Assembly (NCBI GenBank): GCA_934621505.1
Contig: CAKTUU010000017.1
Coordinates: 1-43,474 of the forward strand
Source: an uncultured Clostridia bacterium
GTDB taxonomy: Bacteria; Bacillota; Clostridia; Christensenellales; Aristaeellaceae
DNA: 43,474 nt
Reading direction: 5' to 3'
This document shows, piece after piece, positions 8,826-15,477 of the stretch (positions are counted from its first letter, which is position 1; each line of letters opens with the position of its first letter). Below the pieces are notes generated by a model. That model was not told where the DNA came from, made no database searches, and saw nothing but the letters and a program-made list of their open reading frames with translations. Position numbers and translations under genes: made by a program.

Positions 8826-8895
8826 TTCCCATCGTGCAGGCCAGCCCGCAGGATGTGATGACACGGCGGCTGAACGGCCCGGTACGAGATGGGAA
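8826..8895 (+). ncRNA. candidate structured leader of the DUF1292 gene
   Basis: An extended interrupted hairpin. The base is TTCCCATC (8826-8833) with GATGGGAA (8888-8895). Inside it GT pairs AC, GGCC (8839-8842) pairs GGCC (8876-8879), AGCC (8843-8846) pairs GGCT (8868-8871), and GTG (8855-8857) with CAC (8862-8864) closes an ATGA loop. A second small hairpin, ATCT/AGAT around 8897-8909, sits right before the AGGAGG site at 8911-8916. A short reading frame (GTG 8855 or ATG 8858 to TAA 8909) overlaps it. I match it to no known riboswitch class. The pairing is seen in the sequence; a regulatory role is inferred. Confidence 0.35.
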
Positions 8896-8925
8896 AATCT
8901 GGCGAAGATAAGGAGGCTGATTCCA

Positions 8926-9306
8926 TTGAACAACGACGAACATCTGCACGGCGGCGAGCCCGCCGAAGAAGAACTGGACCTGATTGAGGCCGTTGACGAG
9001 GACGGCAATTCCGTACTGCTGGAAGTCGTGCGCTATTTCTTCTACAACGGTGAGGAGTACGTTGTCCTGGGCGAAGCCCCTGAAGGCCACGACTGCTGCG
9101 GTTGCGAGGAATGCGACCATCACCACGAGGATGACGACGACGAGGAAATCGCCATCAATCACTACATCATGAAGGTGATTGAAAAGGAAGAGGACGGCGA
9201 GGAAATCGAGGAGTTTGAACCCGTAGAGGACGAAGCCCTGTTCGAGCAGCTTTGCAAAGTGGTAGAGGCTGATTTTGCGGCCGATGAATCCTTTGACGAC
9301 GAGTAA
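8926..9306 (+). CDS. acidic DUF1292 protein with Cys/His cluster
   Basis: A 126-residue, strongly acidic protein. The DUF1292 core shows as an N-terminal strand set (ELDLIEAVDEDGN, VVRYFFYNGEEYVVL) followed by the later segment EIAINHYIMKV. Between them a cluster at residues 55-67 holds H55, C57, C58, C60, C63 and H65-H67, then a run of Asp and Glu, which looks like a metal-binding insertion. The start is TTG 8926, set by AGGAGG at 8911-8916 with a 9-base spacer; no ATG or GTG is better placed. It has its own promoter and leader, and terminators follow. DUF1292 has no proven activity. Confidence 0.8.
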   Translation: MNNDEHLHGGEPAEEELDLIEAVDEDGNSVLLEVVRYFFYNGEEYVVLGEAPEGHDCCGCEECDHHHEDDDDEEIAINHYIMKVIEKEEDGEEIEEFEPVEDEALFEQLCKVVEADFAADESFDDE

Positions 9307-9337
9307 CAGGCGATCGACCAAACTTTTTTCCTCTTTT

Positions 9338-9355
9338 CAGCCGGGTGGCTGTTTT
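9338..9355 (+). terminator. short hairpin terminator after the DUF1292 gene
   Basis: CAGCC at 9338-9342 and GGCTG at 9347-9351 form a 5-bp stem with a GGGT loop, followed by TTTT. It is weaker than the hairpin 70 bases downstream. Confidence 0.4.
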
Positions 9356-9407
9356 GATAAAGATTTTTGGACGCAGCGCCCGAACAGGCAGGAAAACTGA
9401 ATAACCG

Positions 9408-9449
9408 CTGGCCCGGATGGTATCGTCCATCCGGGCCAGTTTGTATTTT
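9408..9449 (+). terminator. strong intrinsic terminator
   Basis: CTGGCCCGGATGG (9408-9420) pairs perfectly with CCATCCGGGCCAG (9427-9439) around a 6-base loop, followed by TTTGTATTTT. It ends plus-strand transcription from the DUF1292 gene. Confidence 0.8.
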
Positions 9450-9454
9450 CCTGT

Positions 9455-9500
9455 CAAACGAACAAAACCGCCTGCTTGCCTTTGCGTAAGCAGGCGGTTT
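9455..9500 (-). terminator. terminator of the sporulation lipoprotein gene
   Basis: AAACCGCCTGCTT (9465-9477) and AAGCAGGCGGTTT (9488-9500) form a 13-bp stem just past the stop codon at 9506. Read on the minus strand it is followed by TGTTCGTTTG, a T-rich tail. Confidence 0.7.
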
Positions 9501-9505
9501 GCGGG

Positions 9506-10051
9506 TTAGCTTTTGCTGGCCTGCTGAATGGAGGAGCTGATGGTCAGCAGTTCGGTCTGCAATTCCTCAAAGGTCATGGAGCCGTCCCCCAGCTTTTTCT
9601 TCAGCTCGGCAATCTTTTTGACCGCTTCTTCATCGTCTGTAACCTGCACGGATGTAATGGTCTTATCGATGCTCTCCGCCCGGGTCTTTACCATCTCCGT
9701 CAGCCGGTCGGTCAGGCCGCCCTGGTACTGGTCGTCATAGGTAATGCCCACCAGCGCCATGTTGCCCGCCACAATGGCGTCCGCGCTTTTCAGCTCGGAC
9801 AGTTTTTCCACCTCTTCGCTTACATCATCGGACACACGCAGCACATCCTCTACAGTAGCCACGCTGTTGGACGCGGGCGCTTCGGTTACGGCGGGTTCAA
9901 TGCTTACCGACGGGGTGGGTTGGGCTGTGGCTGCCGGGGTGTTTGTGGCAGCGGGGCTTGGCGAGGGCATGGTGTCAGCGCTGCTGGCGCAGGCTGTGAA
10001 CAGGCCCAGGCAAAGCACGGAGATCACCAATAGAATCCATGTTTTTTTCAT
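9506..10051 (-). CDS. YhcN/YlaJ-like sporulation lipoprotein
   Basis: A 181-residue lipoprotein. A lysine-containing N-terminus and hydrophobic core end in the lipobox LFTAC, which predicts lipidation of the cysteine near residue 21. A Pro/Ser/Thr-rich spacer follows, then the YhcN/YlaJ domain, recognised by ADAIVAGNMALVGITYDD, TEMVKTRAESIDKTITSVQVTDDEEAVKKI and the charged C-terminal helix. Family members are found in spores of Bacillus and Clostridia. ATG 10051 is chosen because GAGGAGGCG lies just upstream; 19 further upstream in-frame residues lack a signal. No sporulation sigma-factor promoter was convincing in the bases upstream. Confidence 0.8.
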   Translation of the reverse strand: MKKTWILLVISVLCLGLFTACASSADTMPSPSPAATNTPAATAQPTPSVSIEPAVTEAPASNSVATVEDVLRVSDDVSEEVEKLSELKSADAIVAGNMALVGITYDDQYQGGLTDRLTEMVKTRAESIDKTITSVQVTDDEEAVKKIAELKKKLGDGSMTFEELQTELLTISSSIQQASKS

Positions 10052-10143
10052 GCTGTTCGCCTCCTCGCGGCTATTGTGTGCAGAAGCTGTGGGCCGTATT
10101 TGCGACAATCCCTGCCATAGGTGGCGAAAGAAGGGCCTTCATC

Positions 10144-10172
10144 TTGTTTTCCCCTGCCGTTTCTTTTATAAT
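10144..10172 (+). promoter_or_regulatory. sigma-A promoter of the M42 peptidase operon
   Basis: TTGTTT at 10144-10149, 17 bases, TATAAT at 10167-10172, giving a short leader of about 30 bases before the start codon at 10208. Confidence 0.65.
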
Positions 10173-10207
10173 AGATACGAAAACGCAGCATAGAAAGGCA
10201 GTATCGT

Positions 10208-11287
10208 ATGGATTTTTTCGCGTATTTATCAGAAATGAGCGGCCAGTTCGGCCCCAGCGGCCACGAGGCGGCCACGGCCCAGTGGCTCAGGCAAAAATTC
10301 GCTTCATTGACGGACAGCGTCACCATAGACGCGCTGTATAATGTCATCGCCGTAAAAAAGGCCACCCGCCCCATGGCGGATGGGCGGCCCGCGCCCCGGG
10401 TGATGCTGGCGGCCCATCAGGATGAAATCGCGCTGGTGGTAACGGATGTGCTGAAGGACGGCAGTCTGCGCCTTGGATCGGTAGGCGGCGTGGACCCCCG
10501 TATTTTGCCCGCATCGCTGGTAAAAGTGCATGCCCGCTGGGCGGACGGCACGCCCGTTCTGCTGGACGGCGTGGTGGGCGCGCCCGCGGCGGCCGTTCAA
10601 ACCGACAAGGAACGGGAGCAAAACTACCAGCGGGACCAACTGTTTGTGGATTTGGGTCTGCCGGTGGAAAAGGTTCAAAGCCTGGTACATACCGGCGACC
10701 TGGTCACCCTGACCGGCCCGGCCGCCAGACTGCTCAACGACCGGTGCGCCAGCAAAACCATGGACGACCGGGCCTGTGTGGGCTGCCTGCTGGACGCCGC
10801 GGAACGTTTGCAGAAAATGAATCACGTCTGCGATATTTATTTTGTAGCCACCACCCAGGAGGAGGTAGGCTCCAAGGGCGCGCATGCGGCGGCCTACGCC
10901 GTCAGCCCGGACCTGGCGGTGGCGCTGGATGTAACCCATGCCACCATTCCCGGCAGCCGTCCGGACACCACCCTGCCCCTGGACGCGCCCGCCGTCACCT
11001 GCGGACCCTTCATTCAGCACAAGCTGCTGAAACGGATGCAGCAGACGGCCAGGGACCATGGCATTAACATCAATACCGAGCTGGCCGAAAATTCCACCTG
11101 GACCGACGCGGACGATATTGTGCTGGCCCGGGAGGGCGTGCCCTGCCTGCTGATTGATCTGCCGCTGAAATATATGCACACCACGGTGGAAACGCTGGAT
11201 ATGAACGTGATGCGGGAATGCGGCCGCCTGCTGGCCTGCTTCCTGTGCGATTTGGATGAAGGGTGGGATAACGGCCTATGGAACTGA
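10208..11287 (+). CDS. M42 family metallopeptidase, first of three
   Basis: A 359-residue cytosolic aminopeptidase of the M42 (glutamyl/deblocking aminopeptidase, TET-like) family. All expected active-site elements are present: AAHQDE (metal His and nearby Asp), MDDRACVG (bridging Asp), TTQEEVG (general-base Glu and metal Glu), ALDVTHA (metal Asp) and YMHTTVE (metal His). The N-terminal SGQFGPSGHE is the usual family opening. The start ATG 10208 has GAAAGGCAG upstream. It overlaps the next M42 gene by 10 bases, so the two are coupled. M42 enzymes form large tetrahedral 12-mers that degrade peptides, and some are hetero-oligomers. Confidence 0.92.
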   Translation: MDFFAYLSEMSGQFGPSGHEAATAQWLRQKFASLTDSVTIDALYNVIAVKKATRPMADGRPAPRVMLAAHQDEIALVVTDVLKDGSLRLGSVGGVDPRILPASLVKVHARWADGTPVLLDGVVGAPAAAVQTDKEREQNYQRDQLFVDLGLPVEKVQSLVHTGDLVTLTGPAARLLNDRCASKTMDDRACVGCLLDAAERLQKMNHVCDIYFVATTQEEVGSKGAHAAAYAVSPDLAVALDVTHATIPGSRPDTTLPLDAPAVTCGPFIQHKLLKRMQQTARDHGININTELAENSTWTDADDIVLAREGVPCLLIDLPLKYMHTTVETLDMNVMRECGRLLACFLCDLDEGWDNGLWN

Positions 11288-12303
11288 CAACCCTGTGCGA
11301 TCTGCCCGGCGTAAGCGGCCGGGAGGAACTGGTGCGCAAGGCCGTGCTGCAGGCCTGCCGGGATGCTTTGGGCAAAGAAGCTGTAACCGTTGATCAAATG
11401 GGCAATGTCATTGCCCACAAGCCCGGCCGCAACCCCGCCGCCCCGCGCAAAATGGTTTGCGCCCACATGGACGAGGCGGGCCTGATGGCCGTTTCCGCCA
11501 CGGAGGAGGGCCTTTTGCGGGTGCGGGCCATTGGCAATGTGGATTCCCGCATGCTGGTCAGCAAGCGGGTGCAGGTGGGCTATCCCGAGGATGGCAGCGA
11601 ACCGCTGAACGGCGTGATTGGAGCCATGGCCATTCACCTGCAAACCGCCGAGGACCGCAAGCATGTACTGCCCATTGGCGAGCTGTATGTGGATATTGGG
11701 GCCAGGGATAAGGACGAGGCCATAGCCAAAGCGCCCATGGGCACGCCGGTTACCTTTGCCCCGGGCTGCGTCCCCTTTGGCGAAAACAGGCTGCGGGGCA
11801 AGGCTCTGGATGGCCGGACAGGCTGCCATAACCTGCTTCGGCTGCTCAGCGCCGATGTGTCCGGCGATACGGATTTTGTGTTTACCACCCTATACCAGGT
11901 GGGGGGTCTGGGAGCCGTGGGCGCGGCCTACCGCCTGGCCCCGGACGCGGCCCTGGTGCTGGACGGCTCGCAGGCCAACGACCTGGGCGATACGGATGCG
12001 GTGCGCAGGCTGTGCGCTTTGGGCGGCGGATGCGTCCTCCACTTTATGGACCGGGGCGCTATCGCCCAGCCGGCCTTCTTTGCGGAAATGGCCGCGCTGG
12101 CAAAGGAAGCGTCCATCCCCTATCAGGCGCCGCAACTGCTGAACCCCGCGGGGGAAGCTGGCTCAGTGCAGCTGGCCCGCGGCGGGGCAAAAACCTGCGT
12201 GCTCAGCGTACCTGTGCGTTATCCCCGCACCCCCATCAGCGTGGTCGATCTTGGCGATGTGGAGGCCCAGTATCAGCTGGCCCGCCGCTGGCTGGAGCAA
12301 TAG
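11278..12303 (+). CDS. M42 family paralogue lacking catalytic residues (possible pseudoenzyme)
   Basis: A 341-residue M42-fold protein that is full length but has lost key residues. Kept are AHMDE near residues 61-66, LDGRTG (bridging Asp) and VLDGSQ (metal Asp). Lost are the Glu-Glu pair, where the neighbours read TQEEVG and this reads TLYQVG (about residues 206-211), and the distal metal His, where RYVH or KYMH is replaced by RYPR (residues 314-317). The reading frame is intact and codon use is like its neighbours, so it is not a decaying gene. It overlaps the first paralogue by 10 bases and ends in TAG. Hydrolysis by the normal mechanism looks impossible; a structural or regulatory subunit is an inference. 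Confidence 0.85.
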   Translation: MELTTLCDLPGVSGREELVRKAVLQACRDALGKEAVTVDQMGNVIAHKPGRNPAAPRKMVCAHMDEAGLMAVSATEEGLLRVRAIGNVDSRMLVSKRVQVGYPEDGSEPLNGVIGAMAIHLQTAEDRKHVLPIGELYVDIGARDKDEAIAKAPMGTPVTFAPGCVPFGENRLRGKALDGRTGCHNLLRLLSADVSGDTDFVFTTLYQVGGLGAVGAAYRLAPDAALVLDGSQANDLGDTDAVRRLCALGGGCVLHFMDRGAIAQPAFFAEMAALAKEASIPYQAPQLLNPAGEAGSVQLARGGAKTCVLSVPVRYPRTPISVVDLGDVEAQYQLARRWLEQ

Positions 12304-12322
12304 GAAAGAGGTAGAAAAAGCT

Positions 12323-13318
12323 ATGTTTGACCTGATTAAGCAACTGGCGGATGTATACGGTCCCAGCGGCCACGAGCAACAGGTGGCCGCCGCCATTGAG
12401 GCCCTTGTCACCCCGTATGTGGATACCGTCTCCCGCGACCCCATGGGCAACCTGATTTGCGTAAAGAACGGCCGGGAAGGCGGCCGCCGGGTCATGCTGT
12501 CCGCCCACATGGACCATATCGGCTTTATCGTCATGGCTGTGGAAAAGGAGGGCTACCTGCGGGTGGCCCCTGTGGGCGGCGTCAGCTGGGACGTCAGCAA
12601 AACCCGCCACATTTCCTTTGGCAACGGCGTGCAGGGCGTTATCGTCAAGCAGCCCACCCATGAGTCCGGCGAGGGGATGCAGTACATGTTTGTGGATATC
12701 GGCGCGGCGGACGAGGCCGAGGCCCTGTCCATGGTCAGCCTGGGCGACATGGCCGTGTACGCCAACGACTGCTACCGGCTGGGCCGGCACCGGGTGGCCG
12801 CGCCAGCCATGGACGACCGGGTGGCCTGCGCCCTGCTGGTAAGCGTTTTGCAGGCCCTGCCCGCCCAACTGCGGGATACGGTGATCGCCGTGTTTTCCAC
12901 CCAGGAGGAGGTAGGCTGCCGGGGCGCTAAAACCGCCGCCTTCGCCATGGAGCCGGATGTGGGCATCGCCCTGGATGTAACCGCCAACGGCGATACGCCG
13001 GAAACCAAATTTCCCGCGGTAAAGCTGGGCGAGGGCGCGGCCGTCAAAATCATGGACCGGGGCAGCATTTCCAATCCGGAGGTGGTGCAGGCGCTGCTGG
13101 CTGCCGGTGAAAAAGCGGGGGTCAAAACCCAGCGGGAGGTTCTGCCCTTTGGCGGAACGGACGCCAGCAGCATTCAGTTGACCCGGGGCGGCGTTAAGGT
13201 GGGCACCCTGTCCATTCCCTGCCGGTATGTACACAGCGCCTGCGAGGTGATCGACCTGCGGGACGTTGAGGCCGCCAGGGCGCTGCTGCTGGCCTATCTG
13301 CAACCCTGGGAAGGCTGA
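12323..13318 (+). CDS. M42 family metallopeptidase, third of three
   Basis: A 331-residue M42 aminopeptidase with a complete site: SAHMDH (metal His, Asp), MDDRVACA (bridging Asp), STQEEVGCRGA (base and metal Glu), ALDVT (metal Asp) and RYVHSACE (metal His), plus the family signature GGTDASSIQLTRGG. His replaces the more usual Glu after AHMD. The start ATG 12323 has AGAGGT upstream; a longer frame from 12251 would overlap the previous gene by about 50 bases and lacks a site. The gap to the acyltransferase is two bases. Confidence 0.92.
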   Translation: MFDLIKQLADVYGPSGHEQQVAAAIEALVTPYVDTVSRDPMGNLICVKNGREGGRRVMLSAHMDHIGFIVMAVEKEGYLRVAPVGGVSWDVSKTRHISFGNGVQGVIVKQPTHESGEGMQYMFVDIGAADEAEALSMVSLGDMAVYANDCYRLGRHRVAAPAMDDRVACALLVSVLQALPAQLRDTVIAVFSTQEEVGCRGAKTAAFAMEPDVGIALDVTANGDTPETKFPAVKLGEGAAVKIMDRGSISNPEVVQALLAAGEKAGVKTQREVLPFGGTDASSIQLTRGGVKVGTLSIPCRYVHSACEVIDLRDVEAARALLLAYLQPWEG

Positions 13319-13320
13319 CG

Positions 13321-14397
13321 ATGACCCAGCGCAATGCGTTTATCGACGCCATGCGGGGCGTGGCCGCCCTGGGCGTGGTGGCCATTCATACGGCGTTTCA
13401 CTCCGGCACGGCTTATACCCCCAGCTGGTTTCAGTCCCTCACGCTGCTGGTGGATGTGCCCCTGTTTTTTGTGCTGGCGGGTTGGAGCGGCGGCTATCGA
13501 GTGGGGCAGGTGGGCAAAACCTGCAAAAGCCTGCTGACCCTTTGGCTGAAGCTGGCCTGGTTTTGCCTGCTGTTGACGCTGGTATGCCTGCTTTCCGGCC
13601 TGCGGGGGCCGCAATCCGCCCGGGAATGGCTGGGGTCGCTGTTTTTTGACTACAAATTTCCCAGCTTTCCGGTGCTGGGCAGCTCCATGTGGTTCATGCC
13701 GGTTTATGTACGGGTGGTCTTTCTGTGCCAGCTGGCCCTGTGTCTGATGAACTGGTACGCAGCCGGCAAGTCCCTTTCCCCCATTCGGCTTTACGGTCTT
13801 TTTGCCGGGGTGCTGCTGTCCGTCTACCTGTCCATCAACGCGGAATTGCCCATGACCGGCCAGCTGACCCTGTTCCCCTGGGCGGATCCAACGGACGTTT
13901 TTTTCCTGCTGTGCTGGATGGCGGGTCTGTTCATCGGCCTGCGGGGCTGGCGCATCCGTTCGTGGAAAACACTGGCGATTCTTATGCCGGTATGCGCCGC
14001 GGGCTGGTACCTGAGCGTGCGCACCCTGCAAACCGGCTTTGATTTGCAAAGCAGCAAATTTCCGCCCCTGCTGCCCTATGCCTTTGCCTCCTGCCCTGCC
14101 ATTGCGGTTATGCTGTTTTTGCGCGGGCGCTGGCAGCCGCCCCGCTGGCTGTCCCATATTGGGCAAAACGCCCTGTTTTACTTCTGCGCCCAGGGCATTG
14201 GCGGGTCCGTCCTCTATTCCATTCTGCCCGGGGTTCAGGTGGGCAGCTGGTTCCTGCGCTGGCTGGTCATGCTGGCGGTTAATCTGGCGCTGACCGTTTT
14301 GCTGGCCGAAATACTGGCCCTGCTGTACCGTCTGACGGAAAAGGCCATGCGCCGCCTCTGGCGGGCGGTCTGGCCCCGCGTTCGCGCAGTGATTTGA
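13321..14397 (+). CDS. membrane acyltransferase, acyltransferase-3 family
   Basis: A 358-residue protein with about ten membrane helices. The N-terminal FIDAMRGVAALGVVAIHT carries the Arg and His that mark the acyltransferase-3 (OafA/NodX-like) family. These enzymes move acetyl or other acyl groups onto sugars of surface polymers. The start ATG 13321 follows the M42 stop by two bases. Its own TGA stop lies inside the -35 box of the next promoter. Although it sits in the peptidase operon, an envelope-glycan substrate fits the glycan genes elsewhere in the window; that link is inference. Confidence 0.8.
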   Translation: MTQRNAFIDAMRGVAALGVVAIHTAFHSGTAYTPSWFQSLTLLVDVPLFFVLAGWSGGYRVGQVGKTCKSLLTLWLKLAWFCLLLTLVCLLSGLRGPQSAREWLGSLFFDYKFPSFPVLGSSMWFMPVYVRVVFLCQLALCLMNWYAAGKSLSPIRLYGLFAGVLLSVYLSINAELPMTGQLTLFPWADPTDVFFLLCWMAGLFIGLRGWRIRSWKTLAILMPVCAAGWYLSVRTLQTGFDLQSSKFPPLLPYAFASCPAIAVMLFLRGRWQPPRWLSHIGQNALFYFCAQGIGGSVLYSILPGVQVGSWFLRWLVMLAVNLALTVLLAEILALLYRLTEKAMRRLWRAVWPRVRAVI

Positions 14398-14422
14398 CAA
14401 CCCGGCCAGGCTATGGTATAGT
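14394..14422 (+). promoter_or_regulatory. sigma-A promoter of the ABC-F gene
   Basis: TTGACA at 14394-14399, 17 bases, TATAGT at 14417-14422. The -35 box overlaps the stop codon of the acyltransferase gene. The predicted start is near 14429, which gives a leader of about 210 bases. Confidence 0.8.
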
Positions 14423-14463
14423 GTCCATGGTTTGATTTTTATAGTTGAAACGGAGCTGAAAGG

Positions 14464-14475
14464 ATGCGCAAATAA
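14464..14475 (+). CDS. three-codon upstream ORF (Met-Arg-Lys-stop)
   Basis: ATG CGC AAA TAA, preceded by GGAG at 14452-14455 with an 8-base spacer. It lies at the base of the attenuator, so a ribosome on it would cover both its own ribosome binding region and the left arm of the long closing stem. Very short upstream ORFs are known in leaders of ABC-F and other ribosome-targeting resistance genes. Translation here is not proven. Confidence 0.5.
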   Translation: MRK

Positions 14476-14564
14476 CTTCTGCCACTCCCCAACCTGAGCG
14501 GGACAGGTAAGGTTTCCCTGACGAAACGAATCAGGGATGGCTTTGCCATGGCAGAAGAAAGCGC

Positions 14565-14588
14565 GGGCCGGTTCGGCTCCGTTTTTTT
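14565..14588 (+). terminator. conditional terminator in the ABC-F leader
   Basis: Six-pair GC-rich stem GGGCCG/CGGCTC with one G-T pair and a GTT loop, then CG and TTTTTTT (14582-14588). It lies before the ABC-F start codon, not after a gene, as expected for an attenuator. Confidence 0.65.
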
Positions 14589-14637
14589 CTATGCTTTTTT
14601 ACCTGCCCCGATGGACCGCATAAGGAGGTTATGCCTG

Positions 14638-15474
14638 ATGCAGTTATCCATCCGCGATGTTACCTTTGCCTACGAGGGCAGCTATGAAAACGTGTTTGAC
14701 CATCTTACCGTCAACCTGGACACCTCCTGGCGGCTGGGGCTGATTGGCCGCAACGGCCGGGGAAAGACCACCCTGCTGAACCTGCTGCTGGGACGCTATG
14801 CCTGTCAGGGGCACATTCAGCTGCCCCTGCAGCCGGTCTATTTTCCTTTTCCGGTGGAGGATTCATCCCAGCTCAGCCTGTTTGTAATGCAGCAGGCAGC
14901 GCCGGATGTGGAGGACTGGCAGCTGATTCGGGAGTGCAATCTGCTAAAAGTGGAGCCAGACGTTTTGTACCGTCCCTTTGACACCTTAAGCCGGGGCGAG
15001 CAGACCAAGCTGCTGCTGGCCGCCCTGTTCAGCCGTCAGGACGTGTATCCTCTGATTGACGAACCCACCAACCATCTGGACGCTCACGGGCGGGCCATTG
15101 TGGCGGACTACCTGCGCCGAAAGGACGGTTTTCTGCTGGTCAGCCATGACCGTGCCTTTTTGAATCGCTGTATCGACCATGTGCTGAGCCTGAACCGCTC
15201 CGACGCCTGGGTGATGCAGGGCAATTACGACGACTGGCAGCAGCGCTTTGACCGGCAAAACCAGCAGGAGGCGGACCGCAGCCAGCAGCTGAAGGGGGAA
15301 ATATCCCGTCTGGAGGAAAGCGCCCGGCAGGCCGCCGCCTGGAGCGTCCAGGGGGAAAAGGGCAAATTTCACACCCCGCCCAGCGAAAGCGCCGTTACAG
15401 ACCGCGGCTACATCGGCGCGCGCTCGGCCCGAATGATGAAGCGATCCCTGTCCACCCTGCGCCGCCGGGAGTAG
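14638..15474 (+). CDS. ABC-F ribosome protection protein, N-terminal half (ends at in-frame amber)
   Basis: The first ATPase domain and linker of an ABC-F protein related to Lsa/Vga-type antibiotic resistance factors, which bind the ribosomal E site and displace drugs. It has no membrane segments. Seen are Walker A GRNGRGKTT near residues 37-45, the signature LSRGEQTK near 117-124 (Gly to Arg at the third position), Walker B LIDEPTNHLD near 140-149, the H-switch VSHDRAFL and the linker DRGYIGARSARMMKRS. The start ATG 14638 is 9 bases after AGGAGG; the nearer ATG 14631 is out of frame and too close. The frame ends at TAG 15472-15474, while homologous sequence continues in the same frame after the stop. 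Confidence 0.75.
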   Translation: MQLSIRDVTFAYEGSYENVFDHLTVNLDTSWRLGLIGRNGRGKTTLLNLLLGRYACQGHIQLPLQPVYFPFPVEDSSQLSLFVMQQAAPDVEDWQLIRECNLLKVEPDVLYRPFDTLSRGEQTKLLLAALFSRQDVYPLIDEPTNHLDAHGRAIVADYLRRKDGFLLVSHDRAFLNRCIDHVLSLNRSDAWVMQGNYDDWQQRFDRQNQQEADRSQQLKGEISRLEESARQAAAWSVQGEKGKFHTPPSESAVTDRGYIGARSARMMKRSLSTLRRRE

Positions 15475-15477
15475 GCC

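Larger units (their letters stand above)
14429..14588 (+). ncRNA. candidate antibiotic-responsive attenuator leader of the ABC-F gene
   Basis: A leader with the parts of a ribosome-sensing attenuator. A three-codon ORF lies at 14464-14475. Directly after its stop, CTTCTGCCA (14476-14484) pairs perfectly with TGGCAGAAG (14549-14557), closing a domain with hairpins ACCTG/CAGGT (14492-14508), CCCTGA/TCAGGG (14516-14536) and ATGGC/GCCAT (14537-14549). A terminator follows: GGGCCG (14565-14570), loop GTT, CGGCTC (14574-14579), then CG and seven T. As a competing fold, AAACGGAGC (14448-14456), which includes the small ORF's ribosome binding site, is complementary over nine bases to GCTCCGTTT (14576-14584), the 3' arm of the terminator. 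ABC-F resistance genes are known to be controlled by such leaders; the mechanism here is inferred. Confidence 0.65.

Noticed and set aside
14429..14588. T-box riboswitch before the ABC-F gene
   Set aside because: No T-box bulge sequence (UGGN in AGGGUGGNACCGCG context) and no specifier stem; the gene is not an amino-acid or tRNA-charging gene.
15472..15474. TAG reassigned to an amino acid genome-wide
   Set aside because: TAG ends the middle M42 gene (12301-12303) directly before a normally spaced start of the next gene, so TAG works as a stop here. A single interruption is better explained by mutation, restart or readthrough.
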